Assembly (NCBI GenBank): GCA_019614645.1
Contig: JABWDB010000012.1
Coordinates: forward strand, 1,178,001-1,242,000
Source of the DNA: Stratiolaelaps scimitus
Taxonomy: Eukaryota; Arthropoda; Arachnida; Mesostigmata; Laelapidae
Direction: 5' to 3'
Length of the DNA: 64,000 nt
Positions 1 through 12,404 of this stretch are shown in pieces (within the stretch, counting starts at the first letter, position 1; each line of letters begins with the position of its first letter). A model generated the notes under the pieces. That model ran no database searches. It was not told where the DNA came from and saw nothing but the letters and a program-made list of their open reading frames with translations. Made by a program: the position numbers and the translations under genes.

Positions 1-122
1 GTTCCGTACACAACACTATTTATACGATAGGAAGCCACATGATTTGAGGCAACATATAGTACTACTACTATGTTTATCTTGAATTCTAATATTGTACGTG
101 GATGGTGCGTTCATTCGAGCAG

Positions 123-267
123 GTGGATTTTCAACCATACAACGGGTGTATGTGAAAATGTGATGATTTCCGGTTGCCCCTCGGATTCGATTGGATTCGA
201 GAGTTCAGCGGAGTGTGACACAGCCTGCAAGTCGTTGCCTCTTTGTCAAGACTTTTATGACAACTAG
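123..267 (+). CDS. Last exon of a Kunitz-domain secreted protein gene (5' part outside window)
   Basis: This is the 3' half of a Kunitz (BPTI-type) domain. The exon starts after an AG at 121-122 and opens with one base finishing a split codon, then W-I-F-N, exactly as the last exons of the two complete paralogues downstream. It shows the half-domain pattern TGxC, x7, C, x12, C, x3, C, then LPxC with the extra seventh cysteine, and stops at TAG 265-267. An AATAAA follows at 280-285. The signal peptide and first half of the domain must lie before base 1. The inhibitory loop is not in this exon, so specificity cannot be judged. Confidence is high for the family and moderate for the exact acceptor. 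Confidence 0.75.
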
Positions 268-765
268 AACAAGCGTATGAATAAAGGCAAATTGTACAAG
301 ATAATTCTCGCGTGAATCACCATGATATCTGCTTCGTCTTTATTTTACAGCATTATGTGTGAGTGACGTAACGTGTTGTGACGTGTTATAGCTGTCGAAG
401 GTCAGTTTCATTTTGTGTTTGGCAGGCGTCTTCCTCTGAGGTTTGCTTGCCCAAATGCAACTCGAATAACAACTGCTGTTGACGTCCTTACGGCAGCGAT
501 AGCAAAGACAACTGTTTTGTTCTGCTCAGGTCTCTCGAGCGCATGTGGTTGCAGGTGAACTTACTATATCGTACTTGGGTGTTTCAATCCATATGACAGA
601 TGGCTAAATTCCGTCAGTCTTTTCGAGAGCCACATTCGGAGTTCTACTCCATAAAATAGCGCGTCCCATATAGCTCTGCCAGTGTCATATCGGTGTTATT
701 TTTGTGTGATTTAATACGAAATCAGGAAGGACTACGTTCAAGAACAACAGAAACCCGAGGCAACC

Positions 766-2329
766 ATGAATTGGATCGACGTTTCTAAGATAATCGGGTT
801 CACTATTGCTTGCATGCTAAGTATTACGCCGTTAACAGGTAACTCCATGTTTCTTGGATTCAGCATAAGTCTTGGTTAGTTCACGTTGATTTGTGAGTAA
901 ATGCCTAACACTAATATTTATTATGTATGGTCGAATTCATCATACTGATGCTGCGACTCGGCGATTTCGTCATTCGTGGCTATATGAAAACTTAAACAAA
1001 AAAAAATTGGACCACACAGATTTCGTGGCTGACTTCACTCGATTGGTTTTGCGTTTATTATTTAGCCAACGGCATTTGCTTCCATTTCTTCTACTACGGC
1101 TACAATTCTACGACGAACCAGTGAGTATAACAAAATGGTGGCATGTGTCTCCTCTTTGTTCTCTGGTTGCATGCAAAATGGTTTGAAATTTACGTACCGC
1201 CCGAAATGATTCTCTTTGAACTGTTGGTAGATAGAGGTGATTTCTTAGAAATTCAGCATGAAAGTGCTTTTAATCTCCCGAACTTGGGGCCAGAGATGTC
1301 AATTAAACTGAATAGAGTAAATGGGAATGTGTCTAACTCAGTTTGGTGTGTTATGTTATCAATGGCAGATGTGTATACCAGCTGCATATTGGTTGCGGAC
1401 CGCGTTCTGACGAGCCACTCACATGCAAGGACTGCCAACAGCAAATACTCGGTGAAAAATCAACAATCAAGACGTCTCATATAGCCTAAACGCCAATGTT
1501 TCTCGAATAGAGTTTCCATTCCATGTATTCTTATGGATAGATAAAGAAATTCCTTATTTGTTGTTCGAGCTGGTTAAATGGTTACACCAAAACTGTGAAG
1601 TGTTGTCGCCGTGTAAAGCTCTGGGTAGATGCTCTTCATATTCGGATAGACTTTTGAATAGGTTTTACCTGCATTTACCTGGTACCAGAGCTTACAATGA
1701 GATGAAGTAGCACATTCGTTAGGAATCAAGAATTATAAATTTTCCACCCACAACTGGTGTCCTTTCAGGGAAAACCGTCGCATGAAAATAATTTTTAAAT
1801 GTCACTTAGTAGTCTGCGATCTATCATACGATTCGTTGTATTTAGTAGCACTCTTAAAAACCCTGTACTGTTCGACTCTTCGACACGATGTTCGATTGGG
1901 GTTCTAGGTGACAAAGCCGAAGCAACGAAAAGGTGCTGGGACTCTCAAGATAACGCAGGCTCTTGTGAACACGTCTTTAGCACGTAAGTGAAAAGCACGA
2001 ATGGATGAATTATATCCTGTGCATTATCGGTTCCCGGTGCTACCAGGTCGCTGCTATAGTTAACCGAGAATGGCCTCATTTCGTGGTTCAATACTATTTC
2101 CCTGTAGATAATATTGTAATATCCTTAGAATCGGAAATGTATTTAGATACGTACTTTATTGTCATCTCATTCCAACAGGTGGATTTTCAATTCGGAAACC
2201 GGCTCCTGTCAATATCAGAACATTACAGGATGCTATTCAGATTCGTTCGGGTTTACAAATGCCGAGGAATGCTCCACCGTCTGCGAGGGTCTGCCACAAT
2301 GTTTTAATAGCACCACTTCACTTCAATAA
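766..2329 (+). CDS. Two-domain secreted Kunitz protein, five exons, 145 aa
   Basis: Exons by splice motif and phase are 766-838, 1066-1120, 1369-1451, 1908-1983 and 2179-2329; they join in frame to 145 residues. Residues 1-24 form a signal peptide (start ATG at 766; donor GTAACT). Domain 1 (about 29-65) has five cysteines at 29, 44, 52, 62 and 65 and keeps the Y-x-Y-N-x2-T core, but lacks the first Kunitz cysteine and has a short C4-C5 loop. Domain 2 (80-137) has the six Kunitz cysteines at 80, 90, 106, 114, 127 and 131 with family spacing (15, 7, 12, 3 in the last four gaps) plus a seventh at 137. The residue after the second cysteine (P1) is Glu, so a trypsin-type inhibitor is unlikely. AATAAA at 2357-2362. 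It is the tandem paralogue of the gene at 3059-5686, with identical intron phases. Role in saliva, gut or elsewhere is not visible. Confidence 0.8.
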
Positions 2330-2356
2330 GCTATGATAGCGAATATATAACAGATA

Positions 2357-2362
2357 AATAAA
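2357..2362 (+). terminator. Poly(A) signal of the first complete Kunitz gene
   Basis: AATAAA lies 28 bases after the TAA stop of the upstream Kunitz gene. It is the first perfect hexamer after the stop, so it is the likely 3' end signal; no cleavage site can be fixed. Confidence 0.55.
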
Positions 2363-3058
2363 TCGTCAATACTGAGTGGAAAATGTGTGTCCTCCTTATG
2401 AACACAAAAACCGCCGAAACATATCTGTTTAGGTATTTGTACAAATTAACTGAGAATAAATATGAATATGAAAAATGTATTTGCTTTAACAGCGTACAAA
2501 AATAGAAACAATTTTAGTAAGTCATAGAGTAATCATTCACAATTAGATCTGTGATAAGAGAGAGTCACGTGTAAAAGAGAGGTCACTTCTTGCGCGGTAC
2601 AATTCGCAAGATCACAATAAAATGTAGTGTCAAATTATGTGGTGTATGATAAACGATATTAACCATAGACCACTTCCAAATTGGTTTTATTCATTTACAA
2701 GATATCAGAATCAAGGTACAGAGAATGTCAAAGGACATCGGGCTTTTTCAAAAGCGTATTCTACATACTCATATCTAGCGGCTATGCCTTCCAATATATT
2801 CGAGAAGTATCCGCACCACTTGAGCTGTTCTAATGGAAATTCGTTACGTAGAGAAATCCTCTCCGACGTTCCTGCCTGCTAAGCATGTTCAGTTGGCCAC
2901 ACTCTCTTGTGTAGCTCATCAACCAATCCTGCTGCTGACTCTGTGTGTGTGCTAAACTCCAGATCTAACCGATCACAGTTATTTTCGCTAGGATTTTACA
3001 CGTATAAGTTGGTCTCCAATAAATCCCAAGAAATATCATTTGTCCACCTAGAAACGCG
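2363..3058. other. Intergenic spacer between tandem Kunitz genes
   Basis: I see no coding exon here. It must hold the promoter and 5' UTR of the next Kunitz gene. A TATAAG at about 3004 lies only 55 bases before its ATG and is a weak TATA candidate. Confidence 0.4.
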
Positions 3059-3286
3059 ATGAACTGGATTGGTCTATTTGCGTTGTCCGCCATGTTGTTG
3101 ACTGTTTTGCCACCTGTAGGTGAGTGATTAAATATTGTCACGCAATCTGTCTAGTAAACGCGGTGCTTCTTGTTTTTATTTCAATGCATTTAGTCTCATG
3201 GAAGTCGATACTGTTGTCCAATGTGAACACAACTATAGCGCGGTATTTAGATATGACCACCCCACATATCTTGGATAACCATTATT

Positions 3287-3320
<34 letters not shown>

Positions 3321-5686
3321 AAAGCTTTTTGAATCGATTTTGCTAATTAGTTAACTGGTTCTCCGCTCGTGACGTGGTAGTCCAATTCTGATAGCTAATT
3401 ATGACTACACGGTGACTCACTTTAATTGCAATTTCCATGACTCACAGGATAATTTTATTTAAAATGCATCTATATTAGCTATATTTTTTAGCTCGTGTTG
3501 CGTGTTGATATTGCATTGACTATTTGACCTTATTTGTAACAATGCCCATGTGTGTACCCGTAGCGGTGTCGAGGAGGCCGGGGATAATACTGCGAGAGTA
3601 AAAGACGAATACTTTCACAGTGAACTTTTTTAGGGAAATAATACACTAACTAGTACTTATGATGGGACACATTCGTACATTGGAGGCGACGGCTACCTAC
3701 ATCGATTTCTCTGTAGGAGATGCCCTCGAGTATATCAAGGTTTTTGGGTCTTGAGCTTACAGCATATTTACTTAAGTTAATTTGTGTTGACTGTCATTTC
3801 AGCCAAGGCCGGTTGCACTTTATTTTGGGATTACTTTGAGTATAACTCTTCGATAAATACGTAAGTACAGAAAAACCTGCCGGATCACCGACACCATTGC
3901 CGTATAAATAAGTGTTGATCTATTTCCAAACTACCGTATCAAGCTCTTATCGAGGAGAGGAAGAACACTGACACGTGTCAGTGAACACAGCTCATGGACG
4001 TCAGTGCTTGGTCACCGTTCAAATCAAGAGCTGGAGGAAAATATTTCTGAAGCATTACACGTAACAGTAACAGGATTATCTAAACGGTCTATTGTCAACA
4101 TGAATAGCTTCCTTGTAGTTGGATCCTCCAATACTTTTAGTGACAGCCCACTGTAGCGTAGACACCATTTCCTATACCCTATCCTTTACGTGGATATATT
4201 GTATAATTAATTATATGTGCATGTGATCTGGGTACCTGCTCACGGCGTTCAATATTTTATTTAAATTGACAAGGGATAAACCTTTAATTGTCAACCTGTT
4301 GCATTTGATTTTCAAGTGAATTACAAGTGGTAAACAACGGCAGGATTGTCAAATTGACGTAGTAACTCGTCTATGTTTGTATTAATCTGCAGTAAGAGGC
4401 GGGCTCAAATATTCTGCGAGTCCATTCTTGAATGAACCCTATAGTATGATAAGTGACGAAAGATCCAGGCCCAGTCAAGTTAAGGGATGTGAGACAGAGG
4501 GTCAGTCACGAGTTGAAAAATCATAAAACAACTTGTGTAAAACGTCTGTCGTGTTGAATAATGCTTCCCAACAGATGTGAACTCAAAGGTATGAGCGGAT
4601 GCAATAGACCCGTCAACAAGACCATGACCTGTAAGGATTGTCAAGTCCAAGCAATAGGTGAGCCCTATCTATTTTCCGACCTGTCTTATGTGGCTTGGAC
4701 GGCGGCTACGTTTAGGGCTGTAAAAAGCCAAAGGCCGCAGGTTCAAGTCCCGTTGCGTGATGATGAGAACATATAAGAGAACTCAAGCACTGTAAAACTG
4801 AGGCTCTTTTAATTAACCAATAAAACCTTTAACTCACCTTACCTTCGTGGGAGGGTCAGGTATCGTTCCAATTAAACTCAGGAGGTGAAAACGGAGCGCC
4901 ATGCTCCAGCGGCCAGTTGGGGGTGGAACCATCTGTACAATACCGGCTTAACAAACGCTTAACCCAAGTCTCACAATCAATATGAAAGCGTTCATTTTAG
5001 GCGTCTCTATATAAACATACACTTTCATATATATGGGTATCTGACGTGGGTGTTTCCAGAATTGCTTCTATGTATCATGCCTTGTAAACAGGTTTGCTTT
5101 TACTGCGCCAATACATTTTATCCATGAGAATAAGTATAAGCTACCTTTGTGAATTCAACAATTGTGAATATATTATTAATACTTCCATAGTTCGATAAAG
5201 TGTAACCACTAAGAATTTATCTTGATGCCTTTTTTCTCACAGGCACTAGCGCCGCTGAAGAAGCCAAGGGATGCTGGGACTCAGCTTCAGGAGGCGACAA
5301 GAGATGTTTTGCCATTTTCTATAGGTGAGCCCAAAAAATCTTCATCAGACCCTCGGTCTTATTTACTCCCACCCCATCAATTATTGTCAATTCTTTTCTT
5401 GGTGAAGCAAGACACTCAAACTCAAGGCCCCCTAAAAGTCACAAATAATATAATAACCCGGGTTTTTCAGAGTTCGACACACACGCATGACACATTTACG
5501 AAGTGCTAATGTGAGCAACTTTGCTTATTCCTTTTTAACAGATACCTTTACAATCACACAGCCGGCGCCTGTAACTATACCAGGATTGCGGGCTGCCCTT
5601 CATCGACACTTGGATTTTCCGATGAAACAGAATGTTACAATACATGCAAAAATCTGCCTATTTGTCCACAGGGCAGTGCGAAGTAG
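3059..5686 (+). CDS. Two-domain secreted Kunitz protein, five exons, 142 aa
   Basis: Exons are 3059-3119, 3803-3860, 4575-4657, 5243-5324 and 5542-5686, all with GT..AG borders and the same phases (1,2,1,2) as the upstream paralogue; exon 3 has the same 83-base length. Residues 1-20 are a signal peptide. Domain 1 has cysteines at 25, 41, 49, 59 and 62 (x15, x7, x9, x2) and no first Kunitz cysteine. Domain 2 has the six Kunitz cysteines at 78, 89, 105, 113, 126 and 130 and the extra LPxC cysteine at 136. The P1 position in domain 2 is Phe, which would suit a chymotrypsin-like target if the loop inhibits at all; this is inference from the Kunitz family. The third intron carries a tRNA-like SINE (4690-4800). 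I considered joining the signal exon straight to the last two exons; phases allow it, so exon skipping could give a one-domain form. Confidence 0.8.
4690..4800 (+). mobile_element. tRNA-derived SINE copy 1 (in Kunitz intron 3)
   Basis: The stretch has a near-perfect RNA polymerase III B box, GGTTCAAGTCC, at 4740-4750, and a weaker A-box-like segment about 45 bases before it. It aligns over some 100 bases with 55743-55865: shared blocks include GCCGCAGG, GCGTGATGATG, ACATATA and GAGAACT-AAGCA-TGTAA. Two diverged copies in one window, continuing past the tRNA-like head, point to a SINE family rather than a tRNA gene. No clear target duplication is seen. Confidence 0.6.
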
Positions 5687-6282
5687 TTACCTCCTTGATG
5701 CTTGCATTGGTCTGGCGTTGCGTGCCGGTCAACATACCTCAATATCTGCCTCTTATATAGAACGATTTCAATCTACCTGTATGCCCTTGTAGCTAGTTTC
5801 GTTTGAACACTTGAGCTATTCAGACGCAGACACGAAGAGAGATAAATATTATATAAACACGTACGGTCGCAGTGCAGCACGGAGCTCACATCAAATGGCT
5901 TCCATTGTGTCATTGTAGGCACGGCGTGTAGTGGTTCACGTTGACTACTTAAATAAGCAAAATCAACCTATTAAACAAGATATTCTATTAGTTGGTAACA
6001 TTATATGTGAAATATTAATATAATATTATTAAATATTATACATTATTAATATATCAATATTGAATTTAGTATATGATTGTGCTTCTTCAAATATAGGGAA
6101 GGGAGTGCCAGCTATCGTGCCGTCCCAAACAAGGTGCTAGCTTCGGTGAGGGTAAGGCCAATTCAATTTGTGAAAGCAATAACGAGCTTGAATTTGAATA
6201 AAAATAGTGATAATAAAAGCCGGTCAAACGTTACACTGCTGTTCATCGGTTCTTTTCGTACGGTACGGTACAGCACTGCAGA

Positions 6283-6360
6283 TACTGAGGCTGCTGAGAA
6301 TGCTAAAAAATGCTGTGATTCCCCAGTCCCAGAAAGTTTGCCTTCTCTCGATACGAGAAA
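6283..6360 (+). pseudogene. Decayed exon from a further Kunitz paralogue
   Basis: After a good acceptor (GCACTGCAG, ending at about 6282) the frame reads T-E-A-A-E-N-A-K-K-C-C-D-S, which matches the start of exon 4 in the Kunitz gene at 3059-5686 (A-A-E-E-A-K-G-C-W-D-S). The tryptophan is lost, the second cysteine is missing, and I find no donor or later Kunitz exon before 7.5 kb. It looks like the relic of a fourth tandem copy. The end coordinate is approximate. Confidence 0.45.
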
Positions 6361-6399
6361 GTCGGAAGTAATAATGAAGCTTCACATTTTATAAGTCTG

Positions 6400-7574
6400 A
6401 AGCCTTATCTGAAGTATATCTGAAGCCTTCCCCGTGTAATAGGAAAGCTCTCACTGAATCAAATCAGATAGATCACAGTATACTAATTGTAATAGTTGTC
6501 TCCTCATCCCCTCATTTCGCGAGAAGGTAGACACGCTTTGAGGACACAAGAGCACATTTCGTTTGTTCATCTCGTCTGTCCGCCACAAGGATTTCGCGAA
6601 GTATATCCAAAAATTTATAAAGGGTGTTATATTAAAAATTAAACAATCATATTGGAGAGACTGACTGCAAGACGACGGCATGATTTTCTCCTTTCATTTT
6701 TGTCTGTCGCTGGATCGAAGCCTGTTAAAGAAATCTTTGAAGCGCTGATGGTATTCTAAGCAGGGTGGTATCTCCTGCGTAGTTTGAATCCGAAAATATT
6801 TGTAGTGAATCTGGGCAGTGACTTGTGAAGTGTAGCCCATGATCTAGCGTATGCCTCAGGTATCTTAGTATTCTATGGTTATAGCGTTCAATATTTGTGC
6901 ACAGTAGCCTATTGCTTCAACTTAGACCCTCTTTGGTGTACTTTATCACCTTCAGTAGACCTCGCTTACAATTAGGACGAAAGTGAATTCTAGTGGCAAG
7001 TTGGGGTTATTCCACGTCGATACCTGATGCAGCAACAGGCTTATATTTCATTAAGAATTAGAATAGACTTTACTAGAAGGAAAAATATAAAAAGAATCGC
7101 TTTTTATACGAGATGGCCGTCACTGCAGAATCAGTCAGATGAAATTCAGTTGGCTGATTGTTGTTATTAAATTGCCTAAATATTTGCTTTTTCCTTTATT
7201 TTGTTAGCATACTTGGTAGATACGACCGCTATGAGCGTGTCCTGCTTCAAAATATTGTGTCTCTCGAAATAAACATGATCCTCACTTGGATTTCGAATGT
7301 AGAGAACGATATTCTCAGCCCAACTGAGGTCGGTAACAACTCGGTAACGACGGTAAAAAGTTCCACCAATACGAGCATCCATCTATAAGAAGGCACAAGG
7401 GGATAGGTGTGAAATCGGTGAATGTGCTCTCCGGTCTTTGCAATGTCCGCCTGATCTCATGATATACAGACTATATTATAATGTCTATTTCGAACATCTT
7501 ATGGGTAAACAATGGATCCAACTGTCCGTGTACCCCATAATAGATCCAGTCCTTATCCTTTATCTTCTACTGCT
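6400..7574. other. Non-coding stretch
   Basis: AT-rich sequence with no exon, RNA gene or repeat family that I can support. The part below 7575 probably includes the 3' UTR of the minus-strand BTB gene. Confidence 0.35.
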
Positions 7575-9900
7575 TCAATTCTCAATAACCCAACTATGAC
7601 CCATATGAGAACCCATACACGTATAGGAAAGATTCTGTATGGAACAGCCTGAATGAACACCTACCTCTCGAATGAACGTATAGCAGGTCAATGAAAGATC
7701 GCCTGTTCTGTAAGCTTGCAACGAGTAACCCTTCCAAGCAAGAATATAAAACGCATTTGGACTTGATGGAATAGGCGAAAGGTACTCGACGAAGAGTTCT
7801 TCGGACAGAAGCTTCCACGACGAGTCATTAGGTCTACGAAGAAACAGACCCCAACATGGATAATAGAGTAGCATGCATCCATCCCCTCCAGTGCATAATC
7901 GACCTAGCCAATCTTTGTATGGTGGCGTAGGAAGATCGACGAGTCTCAGATGCTCGAGTATCTTTTGCGAGCAGGGCTCCAGAACATCCGATAGCCCGGT
8001 CGTCCGGAACGTATTATCCTCCAGCCAGAAGATGTTCGAACCTCGATGGCTCAAAATAGCCATTACCTTCTCCGTCATCTCTATTGGTTTGTTCTCACCC
8101 CTAATCGTTTTTAGTTGCCCTTGCAGTGTGATGTTGGCCGTGACAGGCTCATTTGTGTCGAACGTCAATGCATTGCCTAGAGGCACAGTCAGTGTGGCAC
8201 CCTTGGTGACAGCACTTTGCAGCGCCGGACTTTCGCAAAGCTTTAGAGAGATGCACATTTCTCCTTCAATCTCAGCGCTCCACAATCTATCGGCTACGGC
8301 CACTAGTCGCTGGCGTTGAGGAGCTCCAGGCGACGGCCTTCCTGCGATGACGCTGGAGACCTTTCGTGGTATCTCAACTCGGGATAGAGTATCCTGGTCT
8401 TGTTCTGAAGAGCAGCTCTCTGAGGAACTACAAGCGTCCGCATTGTACGAAAGCTGTTCAGCCAGCCGTGTGAAATCATCTCTTCGTTTCCCCAGATCTA
8501 CCCTCCACCACCGGAAGAGGACCCGGGCCCAGCGCCACGTATCGTTGCCACCATCTTTTGGTCTGCCAGATGCTGTCAAGAAACAAATTCTTAAGCGCGG
8601 CTGTAGACAAACAATAGTGACAATTTAAGAAATTGAAGTCCGTAATTGCAAAAAAAGTTGCCTTTTAGCATAATACAAACATAAAACGTAAAATCTGAAA
8701 TGCCCCAATAGATTCTACAGGTCCGATGAGGAGTACAAATAAGCACTCCAAACTATAGGTACGATCGTGCCATTCATACTAAGGAAAGTTATAACCCCCG
8801 TTTAGATTATTTTTAAAGATCACGCTAACTCGCTAGTCTTTTTAAGTGCCCATCCAAATAAATAATATGTAGTACATAAATATTATAGATCCTTAATAAA
8901 ATAATACCTTATCATAACCAGATTTTCTCACAGAGGCCGATCTTGAATTTGTATAAAAACCTCACACTGTTATACTACCTGTTCCTATAGACGAAGAAGA
9001 TCCGCTTCGCATCCTTTTGAGCAGAACCCTTTCAAATAAGACTGCATCAAGCTTTTCAAGATGGGCTGTACCCAGTTTGTCAACGTGGTCAACCAAATAG
9101 TCCTCGAGCTGCGTCAGCAGATGTCCAACTTGGAGCTCTCTCGCGGCGGCATAAATGTCGCCCACATTATCCTCCGTTAATTCCACCTACGAATTTCGAG
9201 AATTTGTTTCAGCGCAAACCTGTCATTTGATTGCCCCTGAAAAATACGACTATGCTGTCTATGACTCACAAGCAGTTCTGTAAAATATATGCGTCGGCAT
9301 AGTTACGCTTCAAAGAACAGGAAACGTTCGGTTTTCGGACAAAATAATAGTAGATAATTCACAAAGATTTTCTAATCAACTATAAAAAGTCCTTGCCAAC
9401 ACAATAATCTGGCCCTTCCACCCAAACGCCCAAATAGTAGATTAGCTCGGTCTTGGCGTTGGGTTTTATAGTACAATTTATGCTTCGGGCCCCTAGAAAG
9501 TTTTCAAACCAGCTACTTCCCACTTGAACAACGTGCGCCTCATGCTAAGAACATTTTTGAAGCTGCATACCGTTTGACCACGAATCATGGTCGCTACTGA
9601 TTGAATAGCATAGAAGAGCTGTCCAGATCTCAATGCCATACTGTCCGATTTCCATTGAGTCTCTCCGAGACGCCTGGCATACTCGGATAACATTTCTTCC
9701 CTTAAGGCCCATCTCGGAATACGGACCTCCTCACCGAAACGACACACAACTAGAACAACAGGCTCATCCTCAGCCTGAATTGAGCTTTGGTCCAATGGCA
9801 GCAACCCATGGCGCAGAGCGACCGTGTTAATGTATTTATTTCTCGAATTCGGTGGAGAACCAGACGTCGCTGTGAGATTGACTCCAAGAAGGTCTTGCAT
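7575..9900 (-). CDS. BTB/POZ-domain protein, three exons, 511 aa
   Basis: Read on the minus strand, exons are 9900-9571, 9186-8979 and 8572-7575; they join in frame to 512 codons with stop. The ATG at 9900 is preceded in frame by TAA, so it is a good start. Residues about 47-145 resemble a BTB domain: P-V-V-L-V-V-C-R-F-G, then V-E-L-T-E-D-N-V-G-D-I-Y-A-A-A-R-E-L-Q-V, the typical helix pair (x-L-T-x-E-N-V-x-x-L-L-x-A-A). BTB domains mediate dimerisation and often recruit Cullin-3. The rest (about 180-511) shows no kelch, zinc-finger or MATH motif I know; it has an acidic/serine-rich linker and then hydrophobic beta-like segments. The last exon holds a donor-like GAGGTAGGT near 7666, so the C-terminus may differ. 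Confident in a BTB-like fold, not in function. Confidence 0.65.
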
Positions 9901-12404
9901 TTATCCACCGAAAAGATGATCTTATTGCGAAGGCAATTTTGATCAACTGCCGATGAGATAAATAATTTTTCCCTTCTTGTTGTCCGTTCTAATCTCTTCG
10001 TTATTGCCGTTGTGTACTCTGAGAAAACGACTTCGAAACGCAACTGCATCAGTCATCTGGCCCCGCACTGACGCGCCTTCGACACATATAGCCGCAGTTG
10101 TATATTGGATGGGGGTGATTTCGGCCGTTCGCCCGATTGCAGCATTGGCAAGTGCTTGTGACTGCCTAGGGAATATCGAGACGATTTGTGATTTAAATGT
10201 GGTCCCAAAACGGGTCCATATAGTAACTACCAAACGGTTTAGTGCTGAGACCTGTCACATAACACGGGGAAGAGCCAATCGTCACGTGAAAATCGAAGAC
10301 ACGATTTGTGATGAACACTTGTTTGTCTACTGAGTATGTGAATGCCTTATGAGGCCAATCAGATGAGTTAATAATAGCTTTCATGGTGACTGGCGTCAAA
10401 CCATGGTGAAGAAAGAAGAGCCACTCCCTGACCTTCCTGTTTCCATTCATTATCATACAGATTAATAAACTGACAGAGTCGACCACTTGGTGCCTCTTAA
10501 GTCAACAACAAACAAATTTCACACAACCATAATATGGTACAGAAAACGCGTGCTAGTGTTTGTTCTGCACAAGCCATCTAGCTGGTAAATACAGACACAC
10601 ATATATCATCATCACCACGATGCAACCGAGCGTCCTCGTGTAGAATAAAATTTTCCTCTGCCATGTCATCTCTAAGTCAGTTTTCATCTGAAATCAATAT
10701 CGGTATAACGATCTGATTTAATTTCTCCCGCTTTTATTCCAATCCGGTTGATATACAATACATATATATATATATATATATATACATCGTTGCAATTGGG
10801 TCCACTACATCTATCATAGTCTCTTAATAGTCAACACACGGTAGAGAAAAATCACTGATCAGAGTACAACGTACATTATGAAAAGAGCTTTATTCGGACC
10901 AATATATTATATTTCAGATTTAAACAAATATAATATCCATTAAATATACTTCACTGTTGACTATGTGTTCATATGGACAAGAAAATTACATCCGTAATTA
11001 TGCTTTGTGTCTTTACTTAATTATATAATGGTTTTATGTCACCGGCATAGGTTTCGTACGGTTTGATCGTGCTGACACAACTTGAGTTCACGTCTATCAT
11101 TCATAAAATCAATAGCGTCAATCATCCAGGAAAACTACAATTATATGTGCAGTTACATAGTACTTGTTCTTCGTTTACAATGACAAAGGATTCGATTTGT
11201 CGCTTCCTAGTTTTGCACTTTATCCAGTAGATGATAATGTATGAAATTTTTATAACTAGCACGATGTATCTGATTGATTGACTATTTTGATTTACTCCCA
11301 AGCCAGTATTGAATGCCGATATCATCATTCTGCATTGAAAAAGAAAGCAATTTTAACATACAATCACAGCTAAGGCCTGTCGTTTTGAGTGGTATCCTCT
11401 CATTCCAATGCGAGCCCTTTGTTCTAACAACAGTACCTGACTGACTGAGCACCTAGCTATAGGCACTCGTAATGGTCACACTCGAACCTAAGATATTTAT
11501 TTCACCGCCCGGTTCGAAGTTCATGTTCAATTTAGGTAGCACACACGCACAGACATATATATACAATTGTTCTATCCTTCCGGTCCTCTAGAAAAATGTT
11601 AAATTCGCATTTGTAGATTGATGCTGTATTTATCCAAGTGAGCTTGAATTCTCACGACGTATTCGTAGTTATTTTATGAACCTTATAGTCAAAAGATGTG
11701 ATATTTGGAATGTGTTTTCCATGTAAGTACATATATCTATGATTTACAGCTAAATAAAGTAGGCAAAAATCAAACTTAACAATTCGTGCTTGTAAACATA
11801 ACAAACAAAAACAAGTTCTTTTTTCAAAGTGCATTAAATCAAGTTAAATTACACGGCCAAATACAGTGGGTACATTAAATCATAGTTACTTTTTTATGTA
11901 CACCATATATAGATACAAATCTAGTCTTATAAATGGCATGCTTCACACTTGCGTGTACTAAAATAGCATTCATCGGAGCCGCAGGGTTTGATTAGCGGGG
12001 TTGATGGGCATTATTTCCAGTTTGAGAAAAATACCAACGCATCGAACCATATTTTGATTTTTAATTAAAATAAAGACGTTCTCCCAATTGGGTGAGGCAA
12101 CTAGTGGTTGATGACCTTTCATTCTCTATCAGAAACTTTGTAGAGTTCACCGTCCAAGGTACATAGTGGTAGTTCTAAATCTACGCTCAACTATGTAAAA
12201 TGCCTTCTATTTCTCGAGGTACCATAAAAACCTGAGGCACCCTTTTTTATAATCTTGAGGAGGCATTTGTTCTGTAAACACAGACAATATACAGCATTAT
12301 ATTAATATAATATTTTAATTTTAGGTTTTGTGTTTTAAATTGTATAGATATTGTAGCTTCACAGGCTATATGTTCAAAAATGTGCAATACCAAAAATATA
12401 ATAA
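9901..12404. other. Intergenic, AT-rich
   Basis: Between two minus-strand genes. It holds the BTB gene's upstream region and a (TA)n microsatellite at about 10762-10784. I see no exon, RNA gene or mobile element that I can defend. Confidence 0.35.

Noticed and set aside
1143..1484. A 113-codon gene on the plus strand
   Set aside because: It is a shadow frame over exon 3 of the Kunitz gene; the Kunitz frame fits the paralogue residue by residue.
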